This document shows positions 1-5,781 of a stretch of DNA of 7,199 nt, one piece after another (the first letter of the stretch is position 1; each line of letters starts with the position of its first letter). This DNA comes from Methanomicrobiaceae archaeon UBA436. Its GTDB lineage: Archaea > Halobacteriota > Methanomicrobia > Methanomicrobiales > Methanoculleaceae. The translations under genes were made by a program, and so were the position numbers. The notes under the pieces are model-generated. The model worked only from the letters and a program-made list of their open reading frames with translations, was not told the DNA's origin and did no database searches. Where the stretch lies: the NCBI GenBank assembly GCA_002497965.1, contig DAFR01000157.1, forward strand, positions 1-7,199, read 5' to 3'.

Positions 1-168
1 ATCCTGGTCCACAACCATCCTTCAGGCAGCCTCGAGCCCTCCACGCAGGATCTCGGCATCACGCGGCAGCTTGCCGAGGCCGGGTCAATCCTGGGTATCC
101 GGGTGCTCGACCACATCATCGTCACAAAGAACGGGTATGCGAGTTTGAAGGAACTAGGTCACCTGTAG
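1..168 (+). CDS. radC: RadC-like JAB/JAMM domain protein, C-terminal part (5' end outside window)
   Basis: The first 55 codons visible, in frame from base 1 to a TAG at 166-168, encode the C-terminal end of a RadC-family (DUF2466, JAB/MPN domain) protein. The diagnostic JAMM metal-binding signature is visible: HNHPSG at visible residues 4-9 supplies the two histidines, and Ser14 and Asp17 complete the HxH-x10-D pattern. It continues with the family's usual tail ([19 protein letters not shown], then [11 protein letters not shown]). JAMM proteins usually bind zinc and many are peptidases. The old assignment of RadC to DNA repair is doubtful, and its biochemical role is unsettled. The family is mostly bacterial but also occurs in methanogenic archaea. 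Family membership is near certain; function is not. Nothing upstream can be seen, so its start and operon context are unknown. Confidence 0.9.
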   Translation: MLVHNHPSGSLEPSTQDLGITRQLAEAGSILGIRVLDHIIVTKNGYASLKELGHL

Positions 169-182
169 CAACGGTGAGGGCA

Positions 183-213
183 AACGTTATATTTTTCTAA
201 CACAACGTCATAT
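183..213. repeat. Short direct repeat, 21-bp period
   Basis: AACGTTATAT at 183-192 and AACGTCATAT at 204-213 match at 9 of 10 positions and start 21 bp apart, about two helical turns. They lie in the spacer after radC and overlap the T-rich tract at 187-198. The spacing would suit a dimeric DNA-binding protein, but the repeat is short and AT-rich, so chance is possible. Confidence 0.35.
187..198 (+). terminator. T-rich tract after radC; probable terminator, possibly a TATA box
   Basis: TTATATTTTTCT begins 18 nt after the radC stop codon in otherwise GC-rich DNA. Archaeal transcription commonly ends at such T-rich tracts without a hairpin. The same bases resemble a TATA box (TTATATTT), which would place a transcription start near 215-220 and give the Yip1 gene a leader of about 150 nt. 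Sequence alone does not separate the two readings. Confidence 0.4.
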
Positions 214-321
214 GCATACATCGCGTGAACCGATGGCGTCTGGCAGCGGCTCTCCCCGAAAGAACCACAAAAAGGTTGGCCTCGCCGTTGAGATAGAGGG
301 TCGAGATTCCTGTCGCCCGGC

Positions 322-363
322 AAAGGTTTATCGCCTTGGTTCGGTCAGAAATAAAGGTGTGAT
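322..363 (+). promoter_or_regulatory. Candidate promoter and ribosome binding site for the ABC/Yip1 operon
   Basis: AAAGGTTTATCG at 322-333 could serve as an A-rich BRE plus a weak TATA box (GTTTAT), placed so that transcription would begin roughly 10-15 nt before the ATG at 367. Better supported is AGGTGTGAT at 355-363, close to the archaeal Shine-Dalgarno consensus GGAGGTGAT. Its AGGTG core ends 7 nt before the ATG, which supports 367 as the real start. Confidence is good for the ribosome binding site and low for the TATA box. Confidence 0.4.
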
Positions 364-366
364 AAA

Positions 367-1023
367 ATGGAAACTGGTTTTCTTCAGGTGTTGCTCAATC
401 CCGGGCGGTTCTTTGAGTCCCGCATGCAGGAAGAGCCGAGCCTTAAGGTGCCGGCGCTTATAGCGCTTGTCTGCGGGCTTATCGGTGCGGTCTCGACCTT
501 AATGATGGCTGATATAACCGTTGCCATGCTGCCCGCCGAGATGAAAGGGCTCGGATGGCTCCTGGTGGCGTTCTCCGTCGCCGTTGCCCTCATAGGCGGA
601 TTCCTGGCCTGGATCATATATGGTTTTATCTTTCATATCATCTCCATGGCCTTCAAGGGTCAGGGTTCACTCAATCGGACGCTGGAGGTCACGGGTTATG
701 GACTCCTCCCTCAGGTCTTTGGTGGCATAATCGGGTCGATCTTTTCATACCTCCTCCTCTCAGGCCTGACAGTCCCGGCCATGAGCAGTGCTGAAGAGAT
801 TGCAGCGTTCTCCGAGAACCTGGTGACCGTTCTTACAACCGACCCACTGGCGCAGGTTGCAGGTATCGTGAGTATCCTCTTCCTGATCTGGAGTGCAAAC
901 ATCTGGATCTTCGGCATGAAATACGCGAGGAACCTGTCGAGAAGGGATGCAGCCCTCACCGTCGGGATACCCGTGGGCGTCTACATCCTCTATACGATAC
1001 TAACCCTTGCTGGATGGCTGTAA
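367..1023 (+). CDS. Yip1-family multi-pass membrane protein
   Basis: This 218-residue protein has the typical Yip1-domain layout. A short cytoplasmic N-terminus carries the family-like start (LNPGRFFESRMQEEPSLKVP, residues 10-29), followed by about five hydrophobic segments near residues 29-47, 62-95, 110-133, 163-183 and 197-217. The loop SMAFKGQGSLNRTLEVTGYGLLP (93-115) is also characteristic: a glycine and a small-residue turn before a helix ending in a proline. There are no catalytic residues. In eukaryotes Yip1 proteins act in membrane traffic; in archaea and bacteria their role is unknown, and many sit beside ABC transporters or secretion genes. Here it is the first gene of a four-gene unit, with its stop 1 nt before the start of the next gene, so a supporting role for the transporter is inferred. 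The start is backed by AGGTGTGAT just upstream. An overlapping ATG frame at 212 lacks support. Confidence 0.8.
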   Translation: METGFLQVLLNPGRFFESRMQEEPSLKVPALIALVCGLIGAVSTLMMADITVAMLPAEMKGLGWLLVAFSVAVALIGGFLAWIIYGFIFHIISMAFKGQGSLNRTLEVTGYGLLPQVFGGIIGSIFSYLLLSGLTVPAMSSAEEIAAFSENLVTVLTTDPLAQVAGIVSILFLIWSANIWIFGMKYARNLSRRDAALTVGIPVGVYILYTILTLAGWL

Positions 1024-1024
1024 G

Positions 1025-2161
1025 ATGAAAGATCTCTACCTTTTCATACTGGCACTCTCTGCCGCACTGGCACTGGCTTCACCTGCCGCGGCCGTCACTG
1101 CGGATATCGCCGTCGTCTCCTCCTCCCTCGACCCGCCGGTCATGATGAGTGGGGATACCGGGACGCTCACGATCGTTGTCCAGAACAACGGCGCCGACCC
1201 GGTCGCGATCCAGAGTGCCAGGCTCTACGGCAAAGGAGTTGTGCCAACAACCGACCCCTACCTGGCGGTCGGGGAGATCGGTGGAGGGAACACCAGGTCG
1301 TTCACCTTCACCGTCCGGGCTGACGCCGGGGAAGGGACGTTTTATCCCACTTTCATCCTTGACTTCCGCGACGGTGGCAGTTTACGCTACCCTGTCCTGA
1401 TCCAGGTCGATGACACCCCGCTCAGCATCTCCATGGTTAAAAAGCCGGATGCCTTTTCCGAAGGCCGGACGGCCGGGATCACTCTCATGGTCGGCAACCC
1501 CCGGCCGAACACCGTCTCCGGTGTCCAGGTGGTTCCGGAGGGGACGGGTTTTTCCGTCACCCCCACCAGTGGTTTTGTCGGCGGGCTGGAGCCTGACGCT
1601 TCAGGAACCGTCACCTTCAACCTGACGCCGGAGACGGAGACGGACGTCACGTTCCGGGTGGTCTGGCGCAACGGGATAAACACCCACACAACTGACCTGG
1701 TGCTGCCGGTCACGTTTGGCGAGGACAAGAAACGGGCCAACCCGGTCATCACCAACGTCGAGGTCACGCCTATCAGCGGCGGTTACCGGATCGTGGGCGA
1801 TGTCATGAACGCCGGCCTCGAGTCGGCACGGTCGGTGATGATCGCCCCGGCCTCGCCTGCGATCCCGATCGACCCGTTCCGTGTCTACGTTGTCGGGACA
1901 CTCGATCCCGACGATATATCATCGTTTGAGGTGACGCTTCGGGTCGATGCTGCTGTGGAGGATGTCCCGCTGGTCGTCGATTACCGGGACGACGATGGAA
2001 ACCTCTACACCAGCACGAGAACGGTCGGGCTTGGCGGCGGCACGGTGGCACCGGTTAAGGAGGAGGAGAGCGGCGGGTTCCCTGTCCTCGGGGCTGTGGT
2101 CGTCCTCCTGATCGCGCTCGGCGTCGCGGGGGCAATCTACCACTCCTGGAAGCGGACGTAA
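1025..2161 (+). CDS. Secreted, C-terminally anchored beta-sandwich protein (COG1361/CARDB-like), ABC transporter partner
   Basis: This is a 378-residue exported protein. Residues 1-23 or 1-26 form a clear Sec signal peptide (MKDLYLF, a hydrophobic core, then SPAAAVTA). Three domains of about 100 residues follow, near 27-131, 132-237 and 243-340. Each is rich in alternating hydrophobic/polar strands, with the V-N-NG/NPRP/MNAG turns seen in COG1361 (S-layer-associated) and CARDB-type domains. An acidic linker (KEEESGG) leads to a single membrane helix (about 352-372) and a basic tail (HSWKRT), so the bulk lies outside the cell. ATG 1025 is preferred over an in-frame TTG at 1007, because it starts exactly at the signal peptide and avoids overlapping the previous gene. 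The start of the ATPase gene is 5 nt downstream. By position it resembles the MacA adaptor of bacterial MacB systems, but it lacks MacA's coiled coil and lipoyl domain, so any equivalence is inference. The substrate or partner is unknown. Confidence 0.75.
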   Translation: MKDLYLFILALSAALALASPAAAVTADIAVVSSSLDPPVMMSGDTGTLTIVVQNNGADPVAIQSARLYGKGVVPTTDPYLAVGEIGGGNTRSFTFTVRADAGEGTFYPTFILDFRDGGSLRYPVLIQVDDTPLSISMVKKPDAFSEGRTAGITLMVGNPRPNTVSGVQVVPEGTGFSVTPTSGFVGGLEPDASGTVTFNLTPETETDVTFRVVWRNGINTHTTDLVLPVTFGEDKKRANPVITNVEVTPISGGYRIVGDVMNAGLESARSVMIAPASPAIPIDPFRVYVVGTLDPDDISSFEVTLRVDAAVEDVPLVVDYRDDDGNLYTSTRTVGLGGGTVAPVKEEESGGFPVLGAVVVLLIALGVAGAIYHSWKRT

Positions 2162-2166
2162 CGACG

Positions 2167-2838
2167 ATGCCGGTCATAAGTTTCGAGAACGTCACCAAGG
2201 TTTATCCCCTCCCGGCGGGCGACGTGGTGGCGCTTGACGGTGTCGATGTCGCCATTGAGGAGGGTGAGTTCGTCCTCATCATGGGCCCCTCGGGATCGGG
2301 GAAGTCGACCCTCCTGAACATCATGGGTTCGCTCGACGTCCCGACCTCGGGCGAGGTCACAATCGCCGGGAGAAAGATCAGCAGGATGGACGACGACGAC
2401 CTGACGCTGCTGCGGCGTGACCATATCGGGTTCGTCTTCCAGCAGTTCAACCTGATCCCGCTTCTTTCGGTCGTGGAAAACGTCGAGTACCCGCTCATCC
2501 TGAAAGGACGGCAGAACGGTGCCAGGAAACGGGCAGAAGAGGTTCTGACGGCGGTCGGGATCGCAGCGACCCACTTCAGCCACAAACCGGGTGAACTCTC
2601 TGGAGGGCAGCAGCAGCGCGCGGCGATCGCCCGTGCTCTCGTCAACGACCCTGACTTTCTCCTCTGCGACGAACCGACCGGGAACCTTGACTCGAAGACA
2701 GGAACCGCGATCATGGATCTACTCTCCCGGATGAACCGCGAGGAGGGTAAGACCGTCGTCATGGTCACCCATGACATCCGGATGACCGAGTATGCCGACC
2801 GGACGATCCACCTCGAGGACGGGAGGGTGGTGGCATGA
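2167..2838 (+). CDS. ABC transporter ATP-binding protein, LolD/MacB type
   Basis: This 223-residue cytoplasmic ATPase has every expected motif intact: Walker A GPSGSGKST (residues 40-48), Q-loop FVFQQFNL with Gln92, signature LSGGQQQR (144-151), Walker B FLLCDE (164-169) with catalytic Glu169, D-loop GNLD (172-175) and switch His202 in VTHD. The length, the LSGGQQQR form and the N-terminus (ISFENVTKVYPL) place it in the LolD/MacB/FtsE-like group, which partners four-helix FtsX-type permeases rather than channel-forming importers. It would work as a dimer, using ATP hydrolysis to move the permease's extracellular parts (mechanotransmission) or to extrude a substrate. The stop overlaps the permease start as ATGA (2835-2838), so the two are translationally coupled. 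A purine-rich GGAGGGTGGTG at 2822-2832, inside the end of this gene, serves as the permease ribosome binding site. Its own upstream Shine-Dalgarno motif is weak, which suits coupling to the gene before it. Confidence 0.93.
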   Translation: MPVISFENVTKVYPLPAGDVVALDGVDVAIEEGEFVLIMGPSGSGKSTLLNIMGSLDVPTSGEVTIAGRKISRMDDDDLTLLRRDHIGFVFQQFNLIPLLSVVENVEYPLILKGRQNGARKRAEEVLTAVGIAATHFSHKPGELSGGQQQRAAIARALVNDPDFLLCDEPTGNLDSKTGTAIMDLLSRMNREEGKTVVMVTHDIRMTEYADRTIHLEDGRVVA

Positions 2839-3980
2839 CCTTCTTTGATCTCGCCGTTCGGAACATCAGGCGTCACTGGCTCAGGTCGTCGCTTGCGGTG
2901 ATCGGGATCGTTATCGGCGTCATCGCTATCGCCACCCTGGGGATCATGGGCAACAGCATCGGTCTGATGTTCAGCGAGATGGTCACCGATGTCGGCGACA
3001 CCCTGATCGTCTCGCCGGCGGCAGGCGTTGGCGGCGGAAAACTCACCGATCGGCAGGTGAGCGATATAACCAGGGCGGTCGGGTCCAACGTGGTCATACC
3101 CTTCTCGACCACCGCCGATAAGGTCACTGTGGGTGAAAAAGAGAGTGTGGTGATGATCTACGCCATCCCCGCCGAGGATATCCCCCTCCTCCTCGAGAAA
3201 GAATCGGGGAATTACCCCCGTGATACAGGCGGTGGATGCATGATAGGAAGCCAGGTTGCCGCAAACAGCCGGGAGAACGGTCTGAAACTCGGCGCCAGGG
3301 CCAGGATCGGCGGCGATACCCTCCGTGTCGTTGGGGTGCTCAAGGAGCGGGGGCTCGGGTTTGATATCAACCCGGACTACTCCATCATCGTGCCCTACTC
3401 CTGGTACTCGAACCACTATGATGAGGAAGACTACGACCAGGTGATCGTGAAGGTCCGGGATATTAACGACCTGGACGCGGTCAAAGAGGCAATCGAGCAG
3501 AAGATGAACCGCCGTGAGGATGTCGTCAACGTCATGGATACGCGGGGGATCCTGGAGAGCATCTTTGCGGCTACAGACGCCATCACTGTCTTTTTAGCCG
3601 GGATCGGCGCGGTATCGCTCGTCGTAGCCGGTGTCTCGATCCTGAACGTGATGCTGATGTCGGTCACCGAGCGGACGAAGGAGATCGGCATCCTGCGAAG
3701 CATCGGCACCCGGCGGAAGGAGGTGATGCGGATGTTCATCTACGAGGCGCTCATCCTGGGGCTTGTGGGTGCCGTCATAGGCGGGGTGCTCAGTTTCTGC
3801 GCGGGGTATGTGACGACTGCGGTCTTTGTCGGAAACCCCGATTACCTCTTCCATCCAAAAAGCCTCGTCTACATCTTCTTCGGGATGGCGTTCGGGGTCT
3901 TCACAAGCGTGGCCTCCGGCCTCTATCCAGCCTGGAAGGCGGCGCACTTAAACCCGATCGAGGCGCTGCGCTACGAGTGA
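2835..3980 (+). CDS. ABC transporter permease, MacB/FtsX family
   Basis: This is a 381-residue permease with the complete MacB-type architecture. An amphipathic N-terminus (DLAVRNIRRHWLRSSL) leads into TM1 (about 19-38). A large extracellular MacB_PCD-like domain covers about 39-252, and the FtsX domain follows with TM2 (253-275), TM3 (304-328) and TM4 (343-364). The segment SVTERTKEIGILRSIGTRRK after TM2 and the ending LYPAWKAAHLNPIEALRYE are near-diagnostic of the family. The former is the coupling region that contacts the ATPase. In bacteria MacB-type proteins export peptides, macrolides or lipoproteins, or transmit force without transport. With no outer membrane expected here, the exported or acted-on substrate cannot be told. 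It is the last gene of the operon; a T-rich tract follows about 20 nt after its stop. Identity as a MacB-like permease is secure; the specific role is open. Confidence 0.92.
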   Translation: MTFFDLAVRNIRRHWLRSSLAVIGIVIGVIAIATLGIMGNSIGLMFSEMVTDVGDTLIVSPAAGVGGGKLTDRQVSDITRAVGSNVVIPFSTTADKVTVGEKESVVMIYAIPAEDIPLLLEKESGNYPRDTGGGCMIGSQVAANSRENGLKLGARARIGGDTLRVVGVLKERGLGFDINPDYSIIVPYSWYSNHYDEEDYDQVIVKVRDINDLDAVKEAIEQKMNRREDVVNVMDTRGILESIFAATDAITVFLAGIGAVSLVVAGVSILNVMLMSVTERTKEIGILRSIGTRRKEVMRMFIYEALILGLVGAVIGGVLSFCAGYVTTAVFVGNPDYLFHPKSLVYIFFGMAFGVFTSVASGLYPAWKAAHLNPIEALRYE

Positions 3981-4000
3981 GTGCCCAGGCCTATACACCG

Positions 4001-4011
4001 CTCTTTTTCCC
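4001..4011 (+). terminator. Probable T-rich archaeal terminator after the ABC operon
   Basis: CTCTTTTTCCC lies 20 nt after the permease stop. A short pyrimidine/T tract of this sort without a strong hairpin is a common archaeal termination site. The run of five T is short, so termination may be partial. Confidence 0.4.
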
Positions 4012-4256
4012 GACTGATGTCGTCACGGAAAACCTTGAGGGGATCGTCGATCGCCCGTGGCGCACCCCTTCGTGGCCATTGCGACCGGTGAGAGAAGGCA
4101 GAGCGCCGGGACCGGTGCCGTAGCCCACGCACCTCGCGAGGATGACTCTAGCGGGGTGGTCTGTCCCGTTCAGGCCGTGTTCGATCGCCGCGCTAACGAT
4201 GCTGAGGGGAGGACCATCGTGTTGTGGGTGAAGAAGGCAGATCGTTGCCCGGTGGT

Positions 4257-4277
4257 GGAATGGGTATAGGCCATTCC
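4257..4277. repeat. Perfect 7-bp-arm inverted repeat (hairpin) upstream of trpB2
   Basis: GGAATGG (4257-4263) and CCATTCC (4271-4277) are exact reverse complements around a 7-nt loop. A TTTTT run follows at 4294-4298, 16 nt later, which is too far for a classic intrinsic terminator. It could be a protein-binding palindrome, an RNA hairpin on a read-through transcript, or chance. Confidence 0.45.
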
Positions 4278-4300
4278 TCTGTCTTCTGACTGGTTTTTCA

Positions 4301-4370
4301 GGATAATCAGATCATCACAGATCAACAGTGGATAATAATGTATATATGTGTGCAAAGAACACGTTGATCT
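4301..4370 (+). promoter_or_regulatory. trpB2 promoter with TATA box and candidate operator repeats
   Basis: TATATATG at 4341-4348 is the clearest archaeal TATA box in the window, in an A/T-rich stretch (GATAATAATG precedes it). A start site about 25 nt downstream would fall near 4368-4372, on the trpB2 ATG at 4371, so the transcript is probably leaderless. This fits the lack of a Shine-Dalgarno motif. Around the box are repeats: AGATCA at 4309-4314 and again at 4319-4324 (10-bp spacing), its reverse complement TGATCT at 4365-4370, and GGATAAT at 4301-4307 and 4330-4336. The second AGATCA extends to a perfect 8-bp inverted pair, AGATCAAC (4319-4326) with GTTGATCT (4363-4370), bracketing the TATA box. 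No TGTACA, the box bound by Methanothermobacter TrpY, was seen here. The promoter call is firm; the operator is inferred. Confidence 0.7.
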
Positions 4371-5729
4371 ATGCAGACAAAGATCCTCCTTGACGAGGGG
4401 GAGATGCCAAAGCGGTGGTACAACATCCAGGCGGATCTCCCGACACCAATGGATCCGCCCCTTCACCCGGTGACGGGAAAACCGGCGACGCCGGATGACC
4501 TCCGTCACATCTTTCCCATGGAGCTGATCCGGCAGGAGATGAGCACGGAGCGCTACATCGATATCCCTGGCGAGGTCCGGGATATCCTCACCCTCTGGAG
4601 GCCAAGCCCCCTCTACCGTGCAAGAAGGCTTGAGGCGGCCTTGAAGACGCCGGCGAAGATCTACTACAAGTGGGAGGGTGTGAGCCCGCCGGGCTCACAC
4701 AAGCCCAATACCGCCATAGCTCAGGCCTATTACAACCGGGAGGAGGGGATCGAGCGGCTTGCAACCGAGACCGGGGCGGGGCAGTGGGGTTCTGCACTTG
4801 CGTTCGCAACGAGCCTCTTCGATATGGATTGCACCGTCTACATGGTCCGGGCTTCCTACGACCAGAAACCCTACCGCAAGAGCATGATGCAGGTCTACGG
4901 CGCCGAGTGCATCCCGAGCCCCTCTGATAGGACGCAGGCCGGCAGAGCGGTGCTTGCCCACGACCCGGAGACACCGGGCTCCCTCGGTATCGCCATATCC
5001 GAGGCGGTTGAGGACGCCGCGAACCACGACAACACCAACTACTCGCTTGGTTCCGTCCTCAATCATGTCTGTCTCCACCAGACGGTCATCGGCCAGGAGG
5101 CAGAAGAGCAGCTTGCGATTGCAGACGATTACCCGGATGTGGTGATCGGCTGTGTCGGCGGGGGAAGCAACTATGCGGGGCTCGCCTTCCCGTTTGCGGG
5201 CGCGAAGCTGACCGGAAAGCACCCGGATACCGAACTCATTGCGGTTGAGCCCGCCGCCTGCCCGACCCTGACAAAGGGGCTATACACCTACGACTTCGGG
5301 GATGTCGCAGGGCTGACACCGCTCCTGCGGATGTTCACCCTCGGGCACGACTTCATCCCGCCGGCGATCCACGCTGGAGGGCTCCGCTATCACGGGGCAT
5401 CTCCCCTGGTATCGAGGCTCGTCCACGACGGGGTGGTCAGGCCGGTCGCCTACCATCAGAACGAGGTCTTTGAGGCAGCCTTGACCTTCGCCCGGACGGA
5501 GGGCATCATTGTCGCGCCCGAGGCCGCCCACGCGGTGAAGGCCGCGATCGACCAGGCGCTCCTCTGCCGTAAGACTGGTGAAGAGAAGGTTATACTCTTT
5601 AACAACTCCGGGCACGGTAATTTCGATTTCTCCTCTTACGAGGCCTACCTTGCGGGAAAGCTTCCCGACTACGAATACCCCCTGGAGTTGATCAAAGAGT
5701 CTCTCTCCAGGCTGCCGGTGAGGGGGTGA
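4371..5729 (+). CDS. trpB2: Tryptophan synthase beta chain, TrpB2 class
   Basis: This 452-residue PLP enzyme condenses indole with L-serine to give L-tryptophan. The N-terminus ([19 protein letters not shown]) and the length, some 50 residues beyond classical TrpB1, mark it as the TrpB2 group. Active-site elements are all present: GSHKPNTA (108-115) with Lys111 forming the Schiff base, ETGAGQWG (133-140) with catalytic Glu133, the phosphate-binding GGGSN (263-267), and NNSGHG (411-416) with Ser413 near the PLP pyridine nitrogen. Classical TrpB has ETGAGQHG; Trp in place of His is typical of TrpB2. TrpB2 proteins usually bind TrpA weakly or not at all and may salvage free indole or act with serine alone. 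ATG 4371 matches the family N-terminus and lies where the TATA box predicts transcription to begin. A second ATG at 4404, preceded by a purine-rich GAGGGGGAG, would lose the conserved start. The stop overlaps the next ATG as TGATG (5727-5731). Confidence 0.93.
   Translation: MQTKILLDEGEMPKRWYNIQADLPTPMDPPLHPVTGKPATPDDLRHIFPMELIRQEMSTERYIDIPGEVRDILTLWRPSPLYRARRLEAALKTPAKIYYKWEGVSPPGSHKPNTAIAQAYYNREEGIERLATETGAGQWGSALAFATSLFDMDCTVYMVRASYDQKPYRKSMMQVYGAECIPSPSDRTQAGRAVLAHDPETPGSLGIAISEAVEDAANHDNTNYSLGSVLNHVCLHQTVIGQEAEEQLAIADDYPDVVIGCVGGGSNYAGLAFPFAGAKLTGKHPDTELIAVEPAACPTLTKGLYTYDFGDVAGLTPLLRMFTLGHDFIPPAIHAGGLRYHGASPLVSRLVHDGVVRPVAYHQNEVFEAALTFARTEGIIVAPEAAHAVKAAIDQALLCRKTGEEKVILFNNSGHGNFDFSSYEAYLAGKLPDYEYPLELIKESLSRLPVRG
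4678..4700. repeat. Perfect 10-bp-arm inverted repeat inside trpB2
   Basis: GTGTGAGCCC (4678-4687) and GGGCTCACAC (4691-4700) are exact reverse complements with a 3-nt GCC loop. They fall inside the codons for GVSPPGSH, immediately before the PLP lysine codon at 4701. The mRNA could fold into a very stable hairpin here. The protein motif is conserved, so part of the symmetry is forced by coding; the full perfect match is not. Confidence 0.8.
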
Positions 5730-5731
5730 TG
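5717..5731 (+). promoter_or_regulatory. Shine-Dalgarno and overlapping start that mark the original trpE start
   Basis: The end of trpB2 contains GGTGAGGGGGTG (5717-5728) directly before ATG 5729-5731, which overlaps the trpB2 stop (TGATG). The GGTGA core lies 7 nt from the ATG. This is the arrangement expected for a translationally coupled downstream gene. The frame it opens, however, closes after 11 codons, whereas the start in the TrpE frame (5782) has only a weak AGGGA upstream. Confidence 0.65.
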
Positions 5732-5764
5732 CCGGTGGACTGGACTGCGCTCGAAGAGAGCTGA
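5729..5764 (+). other. trpE: 11-codon reading frame; probable frameshifted 5' end of trpE
   Basis: ATG at 5729 starts [11 protein letters not shown] and meets TGA at 5762-5764. At 5761 the TrpE frame (-1 relative to this one) reads LTPIQGFMEAATDRPLVVPVF. Joined, the two give a plausible continuous TrpE N-terminus with the usual 'L.P....F...A..RP..VPVF' flow, so one missing base around 5757-5762 is the simplest reading. No typical slippery heptamer is present at the junction (GAAGAGAGCTGA). Alternatives are a sequencing error, a real mutation rescued by restart at 5782 (18 nt after the stop), or a genuine short upstream frame. It contains one Trp codon, but a leader-peptide attenuator is not an established archaeal mechanism. 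Confidence 0.6.
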
Positions 5765-5781
5765 CCCCAATCCAGGGATTC

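Larger units (their letters stand above)
3981..4300. other. Non-coding spacer without a convincing gene; weak internal duplication
   Basis: No frame on either strand in this stretch shows a recognisable protein, and no tRNA or other structured RNA was recognised. A 70-codon GTG-initiated frame (4057-4269) has GC-rich third positions (roughly 70%) but no ribosome binding site and no recognisable domain. Two short words recur in the same order: TCGATCGCC at 4047-4055 and 4181-4189, and GAAGGCAGA at 4094-4102 and 4233-4241. The offsets are 134 and 139 bp. This hints at an old, decayed tandem duplication or the remains of a lost gene, but the sequence between the words is poorly conserved. Confidence 0.4.

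Noticed and set aside
212..463. An 83-codon plus-strand frame starting at ATG 212
   Set aside because: It has no ribosome binding site, no recognisable domain, and runs across the well-supported Yip1 start in another frame. A leaderless transcript from 187-196 could in theory start here, but nothing else supports it.
1007..1024. A six-codon upstream extension (TTG start) of the beta-sandwich protein
   Set aside because: It would overlap the end of the Yip1 gene and put non-signal residues before a normal signal peptide that begins at ATG 1025.
2202..3416. A 404-codon open frame on the minus strand opposite the ATPase and permease genes
   Set aside because: It lies entirely opposite two genes with complete family motifs. 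Its translation is low-complexity and His/Asp/Arg-rich with no domain, as expected for an antisense frame in GC-rich DNA.
4164..4195. A GTTCGATC stretch resembling a tRNA T-loop
   Set aside because: No matching acceptor, anticodon or D arms could be paired around it, and no CCA-compatible end is seen.
4057..4269. A 70-codon GTG-initiated frame in the spacer before trpB2
   Set aside because: It has a GTG start, no Shine-Dalgarno motif and no recognisable family. A passing likeness of AGTGAVA to the diaminopimelate epimerase CGTGA motif lacks the cysteine and the rest of the domain.
5729..5764. A tryptophan attenuator leader peptide ([11 protein letters not shown])
   Set aside because: It has a single Trp codon, no alternative hairpins with a T run behind it, and it joins naturally to the TrpE frame. 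A frameshifted trpE 5' end explains it better.
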